A DNA stretch of 64,000 bases from Thalassospira lohafexi. GTDB taxonomy: Bacteria; Pseudomonadota; Alphaproteobacteria; Rhodospirillales; Thalassospiraceae. The position numbers and the translations under genes are program-made. Shown in pieces: positions 57,448-64,000 of the stretch. How positions within the stretch are numbered: the stretch's first letter is position 1; every line of letters starts with the position of its first letter. The notes below the pieces were generated by a model. It was not told the DNA's origin. It was given only the letters and a program-made list of their open reading frames with translations, and did not search any database. Location of the stretch: positions 124,001-188,000 of the forward strand of contig NZ_NXGX01000005.1 of the NCBI RefSeq assembly GCF_002844275.1, given 5' to 3'.

Positions 57448-58109
57448 CTGTAATTGCCCGCCTGAATGAAACCCATCTATCCGCCGTCATTGCGTTGCAT
57501 CACGATGTGCTTGCCGATGCCGACCCCACACTCGTTGCCGGTGAAACAGACATCTTTTTTCAGCAGCACCTGTCTGACTGCGGCCAGATATTTGGCATCC
57601 TTGATCAAGATACCCTGCTTGCCTATGGCGTCTTGGGGTTACCACGCCCCGGTGATCTTAATTTCGGAGCCGATCACGGCTTACCGCCCGACCAACTAAA
57701 ATCGGTGGCGCATATCGACGGCGTTGCGGTCAGACGCGATTGTCGTGGGCAGAACTGGCAATATAAATTGACGTGTCATCGTCTAAACGCGGCACGCACT
57801 GATGGACGTGAAATTGCACTGACCACCGTCGCACCAGGCAATGTCGCAAGCCTGATCAACATTCTGTCTGCCGGAATGATCATTCGTGGTCTGAAGGAAA
57901 AATATGGCGGCCATCGGTTTTTGATGCGCGCTGACCTCGGCAAAAACCCCATGCCCCACCAAACCAATGAAATCACCCAATGGTGCCCGGCAACAGATTT
58001 TGAAAACTGTCATCGCTTGCTAAAGGCGGGCTATGTCGGCGTGACTTTTCGCAAGGCCACCTCGCAAAGCGCCCCAGACATCGGCTGGTTGCCGCTTGAC
58101 TGCACGTAG
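57444..58109 (+). CDS. GNAT-like N-acetyltransferase
   Basis: The 221-residue protein fits the GNAT fold: an N-terminal helix pair, AHIDGVAVRRDCRGQNWQYKLT as beta-4 and the acetyl-CoA pyrophosphate loop (RxxGxG is degenerate: RDCRGQNWQ), and a later NVASLINILSAGM helix. It is the last gene of the four-gene coupled operon and may modify the molecule that the binding protein and transporter handle. No ligand can be named. Confidence 0.65.
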   Translation: MTVIARLNETHLSAVIALHHDVLADADPTLVAGETDIFFQQHLSDCGQIFGILDQDTLLAYGVLGLPRPGDLNFGADHGLPPDQLKSVAHIDGVAVRRDCRGQNWQYKLTCHRLNAARTDGREIALTTVAPGNVASLINILSAGMIIRGLKEKYGGHRFLMRADLGKNPMPHQTNEITQWCPATDFENCHRLLKAGYVGVTFRKATSQSAPDIGWLPLDCT

Positions 58110-58115
58110 GTGGTT

Positions 58116-59477
58116 TCACTGCATATAGGTGTAAGGCGTGTTTGCCGCGTTTGAAACGCTATCTGGCTCATTATAGAATTGCTGCCAGTCGCAGGCATGC
58201 AGATCAGTTTCCCAATAGCATGCCGCCCCTTTATGGAACGGCAGGAAGTTGCCCTTCTCATACATGTCATCGGCCATAACACTGCGAAAGGTTGGAAACT
58301 CGGTTTTCAGCTGTTCGATATTCTCATGGATGATGCGGGTCACCCAATAGACCACATACGGATCCGCCACTTCATAGGCCAGCAGTGACGCCTTGAAACC
58401 ATATGAGTTAATTGCCTGTTCCTGCCGGTCATATGTTCTGGCCGGAAGGACCTGATCAAAGAAATAATGGTTTGCCGACACCAGTTTCTGGGTCAATGGT
58501 CCGCCCATGCCAATCACTTTGGCATCACAGGCAAGGCTGTCTTCAATGATGGATGCCGGATGGCCGATCCACAGACCAAACGCATCAATATAATCTTCGC
58601 AAATACCAAGCCGGTTATAGTCCTGCGCAACGCTGTAGACAGTTTTCATATCGTCAAGCTTGATGCCGTATTGCCCGAGCAATTCCAGCCACAACTCGCG
58701 CGATGCCGATCCTTCCGGGCCAATATTGATCCGCTTGCCGCGCAAATCGGCAATGCTTTCGATATCGGAATCCCGACGCACAATCAAAAGCCCCATCTCG
58801 TCATGCAATGACATGACAGACCGCGCGCCAGGGATCGGGTTAACCCCGGCCTGAGCTTCCCAGTTGTTGTTTGATTGCACAATCGCCAACTGAACCCGTC
58901 CTTCTTTCATCAATTGGATATTGCTGCCAACCCCCTGGGATCGAAGCGGGACGCAATGAACTCGATGACGTTTGTAGCTGCGACGCATCATGTCGCAGAT
59001 TTTCGCTGCCACCTGAAAATACACGCCATTCGTACTACCGCTATAGATCGCAGCGTAATAGGACCGTTCGCTTTTGCCATCGCCCATAATTTCTGTAGCG
59101 TTCGACAATGCAATCAGACTGTCAGGATCGCGCGACTTGCGCCGATATTGCGACAGGGGAATGGCATCGGGTTTATAAAGCCACCCATCAACCATATCGG
59201 GGTTACTGTCGCTGATCTTGATATCATCTGCATCATACTGGTCGACATCAAAAGCCTCGGCTTGGGCCGGCATGGCAACATCGGCGTCTTGACCTTGCGC
59301 GGTACCGACTTGGGGTGCACTGGCCTGCGCGGAATCCGCCGTTGTCGCGTCTTGCGCATAACCAGCAACCGACATCCCGCAAACAAGATACAGGGATGCA
59401 ATTGTCCATCTTATTGGTTTAGCCAGGCCGTCCGATGAAAACCACAAGGTCAATTCTACCACAACCAGTTTGCGCAA
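58116..59477 (-). CDS. TAXI-family solute-binding protein
   Basis: The 453-residue protein carries a TAXI (TRAP-associated extracytoplasmic immunogenic) binding domain from about residue 140: YYAAIYSGSTNGVYFQVAAKICDMM, VQLAIVQSN, DLRGKRINIGPEGSASR. An N-terminal hydrophobic signal (near residues 22-42) and an acidic, low-complexity link of about 80 residues precede it. TAXI proteins normally feed a TRAP permease, but none is adjacent. The start is uncertain: the longest frame opens with TTG at 59477, and GTG or TTG codons 15-30 bases downstream are also possible. It converges on the GNAT gene with 6 bases between stops. Confidence 0.78.
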   Translation of the reverse strand: MRKLVVVELTLWFSSDGLAKPIRWTIASLYLVCGMSVAGYAQDATTADSAQASAPQVGTAQGQDADVAMPAQAEAFDVDQYDADDIKISDSNPDMVDGWLYKPDAIPLSQYRRKSRDPDSLIALSNATEIMGDGKSERSYYAAIYSGSTNGVYFQVAAKICDMMRRSYKRHRVHCVPLRSQGVGSNIQLMKEGRVQLAIVQSNNNWEAQAGVNPIPGARSVMSLHDEMGLLIVRRDSDIESIADLRGKRINIGPEGSASRELWLELLGQYGIKLDDMKTVYSVAQDYNRLGICEDYIDAFGLWIGHPASIIEDSLACDAKVIGMGGPLTQKLVSANHYFFDQVLPARTYDRQEQAINSYGFKASLLAYEVADPYVVYWVTRIIHENIEQLKTEFPTFRSVMADDMYEKGNFLPFHKGAACYWETDLHACDWQQFYNEPDSVSNAANTPYTYMQ

Positions 59478-59579
59478 CAGGCTTTACTGTACTGGATTTT
59501 ATCGCGCACCGTCGAGATTCAATCTTGCGCATTGCAAAGTTTCTCAGACATTTAACCTGTATTCTTAAGCAAATTGTAT

Positions 59580-59608
59580 TTGACGATCCAAAGAGCCCTT
59601 ATCATAAC
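59580..59608 (+). promoter_or_regulatory. Candidate sigma70-like promoter for the PLP lyase gene
   Basis: TTGACG (59580-59585) and CATAAC (59603-59608), spaced 17 bp, lie about 50 bases before the GTG start. The -35 is good and the -10 is imperfect. The call rests on consensus only. Confidence 0.35.
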
Positions 59609-59656
59609 CATTAGTATGTATATTCAGACACCACCCTTGCCACTCAGGATCATACA

Positions 59657-60742
59657 GTGACCGGTTTAAACGCCTTTGTCCCCGGACGCGACGAGGTTTA
59701 TCAGGCCTTTGATCTGATCTCGTCCTGGCTGGACTACAGCCAAAGCCCCTTGCTGTCATGCCCGGGTTTGGCCAATGAGCTTGGCATTGGCAAGGTCTGG
59801 ATCAAGGATGAAAGCAAGCGGTTTGGCCTTGGCGGGGTTAAGGCCCTTGGCGCGCCATATGGGCTGAAACGTCAACTCCTTAAACGCGGCATCGAACCCG
59901 GAAGCCCTCAGTGCCGCGACTATACCGCCATCGCCGCCACCGATGGCAACCACGGCCTTGCAACTGCGTGGGCGGCGACGAAATTCAATTGCCCAGCAAA
60001 AATCTATGTCGGAAGCGACGTTGACCCGGCACGCATGCGGCGTATCCGCGATAATGGCGCGGAACTGGTTTATGTCGATGGCACCTATGATGATGCAGTC
60101 CTTGCCGCCAGCGACGCGGCAACCGCATCGAATGTCCTATTGATCACCGACACCGATTACAATGGCGATCTGGATGTGACGCGCGACATCATGGCGGGCT
60201 ACGCCGTGCTGGGTGTCGAATGCGCCCGTCAACTTCGTGCCCGAAATGAAACCCTCGACAGCATCTTTCTGCAATGTGGGGTCGGCGGCATGGCGGCAGG
60301 ATGTGCGATTGGCATGTGGCATGAAACCGGGCAAAAGCCGGTGGTCTGTTCTGTAGAACCTGAAACTGCTGCCTGCGTTAAAACCAGCATCGAACGCGGC
60401 ACATTGACCCGTGTGCCGGGAAAACTTCTGACCCGCATGGTCGGGCTGTCGTGTGGTTGTCCCAGTCTGTCGGCATTTGAAATTCTTCAAGACGTTTGCA
60501 TTGGCAATATCGTGATTAACGATGCCATCGCCAAACGTGTACAGGACCAGATGACCCTCGGTGTCCGCAACGATCCACCGCTTGATACATGGGACACCGG
60601 GATATCGGGTATTGCCGGGTTGTGGCATGTTGCGCAAAACCCGGAACTGCGGGATCGCTTTGCGATCACAAGCCAAAGTCGCGTGCTTGTGATCAACAGC
60701 GAGGGTGCCATTCCCGACCAGTATCTTCAGCCAAATGTTTAA
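59657..60742 (+). CDS. PLP-dependent diaminopropionate ammonia-lyase-like enzyme
   Basis: This 361-residue fold-type II PLP enzyme has the lysine Lys62 in RFGLGGVKALG, the substrate loop AATDGNHG, the phosphate-binding GVGGMAAG and a late VINSEGA, matching diaminopropionate ammonia-lyase (DpaL/YgeX) more than threonine dehydratase. DpaL is about 400 residues; this form is shorter at both ends. It would split 2,3-diaminopropionate, or a serine- or threonine-like amino acid, into a keto acid and ammonia. The start is GTG with AGGAT upstream. It precedes two peptide exporters but has its own intergenic gap, so a shared role is open. Confidence 0.78.
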   Translation: MTGLNAFVPGRDEVYQAFDLISSWLDYSQSPLLSCPGLANELGIGKVWIKDESKRFGLGGVKALGAPYGLKRQLLKRGIEPGSPQCRDYTAIAATDGNHGLATAWAATKFNCPAKIYVGSDVDPARMRRIRDNGAELVYVDGTYDDAVLAASDAATASNVLLITDTDYNGDLDVTRDIMAGYAVLGVECARQLRARNETLDSIFLQCGVGGMAAGCAIGMWHETGQKPVVCSVEPETAACVKTSIERGTLTRVPGKLLTRMVGLSCGCPSLSAFEILQDVCIGNIVINDAIAKRVQDQMTLGVRNDPPLDTWDTGISGIAGLWHVAQNPELRDRFAITSQSRVLVINSEGAIPDQYLQPNV

Positions 60743-60853
60743 TGCGTATTTGATGGATATTTCACGAAACATATTTGGGCCGCTGGACAGTTCATCAGGC
60801 CATGCTACAGTTGATCCATCAACGCCGGGTTTGTTTTGGGGGCCGTTAACTAA

Positions 60854-62503
60854 ATGAAGTTGCTGGAATTGTTATCTTGGGGCGATAACAACCTTGTCAT
60901 CCGGCTTGGCGTTGCGGGTGCACTTTCGGGTGTCGGCAGCGCAGCACTTCTTGGCATCGTCAACACGGCCGCCGAAGAAATCGCCGATAACGGCATTGAC
61001 GAGGTGAACTGGGCACTTGCCGCAACCTTTATCGTGCTGGCCGTTGTTTACTTCCTTGCCGAAGTATTTTTGATCAGCACCATTGCCCGGCAAATCGAAA
61101 ACGGCATTGACCGGGTCCGCAAAAAGCTGTTGTCGCAAATCGCCGTTGCCGACTTCGCCCAGATCGAGATTTTCGGCCAGTCCCGCCTTTTTGACAGCAT
61201 CACCCAAAGCACACAGAATATCTCGCAAAACTCCCACATGATCGGCATGGCTTTCAGAAGCCTGCTGCTGCTGGTTGCTGTCATGGCCTATGTGTTCTGG
61301 CTGTCGATGCTGGCGTTTTTCATCATTGTCGTCGTGGTCGGGGTCGGCATTCTGATCTATCTGCGGATGGGCAAAACGCTTTCGATGTGGTTTGGCAAAC
61401 TTCATCAGGTTGAAACCATCCTGTTTGACCGGGTGTCCGATTTGTTTGCGGGCATCAAGGAAGTCCGGATGTGGTCCAAACGCAGCGATGCCTTCAAGGT
61501 CGCCTTTGACAATGCGTCTGACAACAAGGCCGAGATTGGCAAAAAAGCCCAAACCATGATTTCGCGTCAGATGATCATGGGCATTTCGGCCTTCTATATC
61601 CTGCTGGCCATCATCGTCTTTATCGTGCCGGTATATTCCGACAGTTTCGATGCCGACGTTGCCAAAATCAGTACTGCCGTCCTGTTCATGATCGGCCCGA
61701 TCAGCATCATTGTGCAGTCAATGTCCGTACTTGGCATGGCCGAACGATCGGCCGTTCGCATGATGCAACTGTCAAAGGACCTCGAAGACATTCGCGAACC
61801 GATTGCCGAAGACGGCATGCCGCTCAGCGATCCTTTTGATCACGTCAGTTTTGAAAATGTTGTCTTCACCTATCCCAACCGCGATCCGCGCCACGGGTTT
61901 GAATTGGGACCGATTGATTTATCCGTCAAACGCGGTGAGCTTTTGTTTATCACCGGCGGGAACGGGGCAGGTAAATCGACGCTGATCAAAATCCTGACCG
62001 GTCTGTATCGTCCTGTTTCTGGCAAGGTCAGCATCAACAATACCCAGCTTGGCCCGCAAAGCATGTCGGCGTATCGCAATCTGATCGCGACCGTTTTTTC
62101 AGACTCTCATCTGTTTGAGGAACTGTTTGGCACAACCGACATCGCGGTTGAGGATGCGCAATACTGGATCGAACGGTTTGAGCTTGCCCACGTGACCGGC
62201 ATTCGCGACGGGCGGTTTATCACCATCGCGCTATCGGCTGGACAACGCAAACGCTTGGCTCTGATCACGGCTATTCTTGAAGATCGACCGATCATTGTGC
62301 TTGATGAATGGGCCGCGGATCAGGACCCGTATTTCCGTAAAAAGTTCTACCGCGAAATTCTGCCTGAACTTAAACAGCGCGGCACGACCATCATCGCCGT
62401 CACCCATGACGATCATTATTTTGATGTTGCCGACCGTCGATTGCACCTTGATACCGGCAAGCTGAGCGAGCTTGATCTCACTGACCCGCGCGGGAGGATC
62501 TGA
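60854..62503 (+). CDS. Cyclic-peptide-type ABC exporter, half-transporter 1
   Basis: Residues ~1-320 carry about six membrane helices of an exporter; residues ~335-549 are the nucleotide-binding domain. Walker A is GGNGAGKST (~368-376), the signature is the unusual LSAGQRKRLAL, and Walker B with its extension is IIVLDEWAADQDP. These match the cyclic peptide/SyrD/PvdE exporter family (TIGR01194), which moves siderophores, lipopeptides or microcin-like peptides to the periplasm. It is followed after one base by a paralogue, so the pair may act as a heterodimer. It is a candidate exporter for the NRPS product, though 11 kb away. Confidence 0.85.
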   Translation: MKLLELLSWGDNNLVIRLGVAGALSGVGSAALLGIVNTAAEEIADNGIDEVNWALAATFIVLAVVYFLAEVFLISTIARQIENGIDRVRKKLLSQIAVADFAQIEIFGQSRLFDSITQSTQNISQNSHMIGMAFRSLLLLVAVMAYVFWLSMLAFFIIVVVVGVGILIYLRMGKTLSMWFGKLHQVETILFDRVSDLFAGIKEVRMWSKRSDAFKVAFDNASDNKAEIGKKAQTMISRQMIMGISAFYILLAIIVFIVPVYSDSFDADVAKISTAVLFMIGPISIIVQSMSVLGMAERSAVRMMQLSKDLEDIREPIAEDGMPLSDPFDHVSFENVVFTYPNRDPRHGFELGPIDLSVKRGELLFITGGNGAGKSTLIKILTGLYRPVSGKVSINNTQLGPQSMSAYRNLIATVFSDSHLFEELFGTTDIAVEDAQYWIERFELAHVTGIRDGRFITIALSAGQRKRLALITAILEDRPIIVLDEWAADQDPYFRKKFYREILPELKQRGTTIIAVTHDDHYFDVADRRLHLDTGKLSELDLTDPRGRI

Positions 62504-62504
62504 C

Positions 62505-64000
62505 ATGATGCTGTTCAATGTCCTGCGCACGCGCGCGAACATCAATATGCGCACTGTTGTTGCCCTCCTCGTCATGGCGGCCGTCTCGACCACCATGGTT
62601 CTGGTCATCGTCAATATGGCCTCGTCTCAGGCCGAAGAGGGCACCATCAGCGCGCGGCTTCTGGCCTTGATGGCGCTATCATTGATCGGCTTCATCTGGT
62701 CGCAGCACACCGCAGACACGCTTGTCGCAGGCGAGGTCGAACGCATTCTGCATCAATTCCGCTTGTCCCTGTTTGACGAAGTTCGCACATCCTCCCCCGA
62801 AACGCTTGAAACCGTTGGTCAGGGCCCGATACAGGCCGCTATGACCCAGGAAATGCAGACCATCTCAAACACCCTGCCGATGCTGATGAACGGCATACAG
62901 CAACTGGTTCTGATCGTGTTCGTCAGCCTGTATCTTGCGTGGTTGTCGCTGTTTGCCTTTGCCATGATCGCCGTGCTTGCTGCCTTGGCTGTCGGCATTC
63001 ACCTCTATCGCATCAAACGCATTAATGCCGCCGTCCGCGAAGCCGCCGAGGACGAAGGCAAACTGTTTGGCGGGCTGACCGATCTGCTTGATGGGTTTAA
63101 GGAAGTGAAGATGAACAGTCTTCGCCGTGAAACCCTGCTGTCGCGGCTCAAAACCCGGTCGGAACGCACCCGCGATACCAAGGCCACCATCAAACAACAA
63201 TGGACCCGTGAAACCGCCGCCGTACAACTTGCGTTTTATATCATGATGGCGGCCATGGTTTTCATCGTGCCGATGTTCACATCCGACTATCATGACGTCG
63301 CGGTGCAAACCACCACGGCCACCCTGTTTTTGTTTGGCCCCATCGGCTCGACCATCATGACCTTGCCGGCCTTTAACGACAGCGAAGCCGCCCTTGCCAA
63401 AATCACCAGCCTGCAAGAAGAACTCGGTGATGCGCTTAGCAAACAGCACCAGCGCGAAGCCAATGCCACCGACAGCAAAGACACAAGCGCACCGCTTACC
63501 GACATCACGGAAATTGCGCTGAACGATGTGCGTTTTACCTATCCCGGCCCAACTGGCGGGTTTTCCGTCGGCCCGCTGAACGCCAGCTTCAAACGCGGTG
63601 AAATTACCTTTATCACCGGGGGAAACGGGGCGGGAAAATCAACCATGATCGCGCTTTTGACCGGTCTTCGCGCCTTTGACAGCGGTGAAATTACGGTCAA
63701 TGGCACGCCTCTGGGTATTGATCAGCTCCAGAACTACCGCGATCAGTTTGCCTCGGTCCTGGCGGGCTACCATCTTTTTGACGCCCTTTATGGCATTGAC
63801 CCGATTGACGAGGATAAGGTCAACGCCCTGCTCAATCAGATGGAAATCGCCAATAAGGTAACGCTTGAAAACAACGCCTTTTCAACAACATCCCTGTCAC
63901 AGGGCCAACGCAAACGCCTGGCCCTGATCACCGCCCTTCTTGAAGAAAAACCCGTCCTCGTACTTGATGAATGGGCCGCGGATCAGGACCCGCATTTCCG
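62505..64000 (+). CDS. Cyclic-peptide-type ABC exporter, half-transporter 2 (3' end outside window)
   Basis: The frame from the ATG at 62505 (GGGAGGAT upstream) stays open to the edge of the window, giving 498 codons. It is a paralogue of the preceding gene: six helices, Walker A GGNGAGKST, signature LSQGQRKRLAL and Walker B VLVLDEWAADQDP. Only about the last 40-50 residues should be missing. The one-base gap to gene 1 and the shared special motifs argue for a heterodimeric exporter. No peptidase domain is present on either half. Confidence 0.85.
   Translation, partial: MMLFNVLRTRANINMRTVVALLVMAAVSTTMVLVIVNMASSQAEEGTISARLLALMALSLIGFIWSQHTADTLVAGEVERILHQFRLSLFDEVRTSSPETLETVGQGPIQAAMTQEMQTISNTLPMLMNGIQQLVLIVFVSLYLAWLSLFAFAMIAVLAALAVGIHLYRIKRINAAVREAAEDEGKLFGGLTDLLDGFKEVKMNSLRRETLLSRLKTRSERTRDTKATIKQQWTRETAAVQLAFYIMMAAMVFIVPMFTSDYHDVAVQTTTATLFLFGPIGSTIMTLPAFNDSEAALAKITSLQEELGDALSKQHQREANATDSKDTSAPLTDITEIALNDVRFTYPGPTGGFSVGPLNASFKRGEITFITGGNGAGKSTMIALLTGLRAFDSGEITVNGTPLGIDQLQNYRDQFASVLAGYHLFDALYGIDPIDEDKVNALLNQMEIANKVTLENNAFSTTSLSQGQRKRLALITALLEEKPVLVLDEWAADQDPHF

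Noticed and set aside
1-64000. CRISPR arrays, tRNA/rRNA genes, transposases, phage genes
   Set aside because: Looked for on both strands; no direct-repeat arrays, cloverleaf-like sequences or mobile-element proteins were seen.

Overview
The window (about 55% GC, dense overlapping genes, mostly acidic proteins) looks like a marine alphaproteobacterium of the Rhodospirillales. Thalassospira is my best guess, because the gene order and the hybrid synthetase resemble what is known from that genus; this is inference, not a database match. No tRNA, rRNA, CRISPR array or insertion sequence was seen. Both ends are cut: a nitrite reductase small subunit on the left and an ABC exporter on the right.

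Layout. (1) 1-3951: end of a nitrate/nitrite assimilation operon: nirD end, nasA, and a siroheme synthase whose methyltransferase half is eroded. (2) 4050-6594: mmsA divergent from a LysR-type regulator, with a perfect inverted repeat between them. (3) 6719-8206: a DUF2218-like protein and a phosphopantetheinyl transferase, both on the minus strand. (4) 8374-25325: an 18-gene, tightly overlapping aryl polyene (ape) operon with the order apeC-D-E-F-G-H/I-J, an ammonia-lyase, apeK-L-M, an FAD enzyme, apeN-O-P-Q-R. It should make an aryl-capped polyene, attach it to a lipid carrier and export it to the outer membrane. (5) 25367-28499: three ordinary metabolic genes (2-hydroxyacid dehydrogenase, secreted dienelactone-hydrolase-like protein, secreted cyclase-family protein). 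(6) 28933-50491: a hybrid NRPS-PKS (5733 + 1167 residues) and a convergent Sfp-type phosphopantetheinyl transferase. (7) 50619-53439: a minus-strand group of an SPFH protein, a small membrane protein and two related DUF697-like proteins. (8) 53631-58109: a four-gene coupled operon of a membrane sensor-like protein, a sensor-MFS fusion, a periplasmic binding protein and a GNAT enzyme. (9) 58116-64000: a TAXI binding protein, a PLP ammonia-lyase of the diaminopropionate type, and two half-type cyclic-peptide ABC exporters.

The most interesting system is the NRPS-PKS. The domain order read from the protein is C-T-T-AT-C-A(Val-like)-T-C-A(Ser)-T-KS-DH-KR-T-T-C-T-C, then A(with inserted methyltransferase)-T-TE on the second protein. 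Ser extended by KS/DH/KR gives a 4-amino-5-hydroxy-pent-2-enoyl unit. This is followed by one residue from a module without its own A domain, then an N-methylated residue and a cyclising thioesterase. That is the logic of the thalassospiramide 12-membered macrolactone. Unusual points are an acyltransferase that sits some 2,300 residues before the KS it should serve, two sites with carriers but no adenylation domain, two tandem carrier pairs, and a methyltransferase inserted between adenylation motifs A2 and A3.
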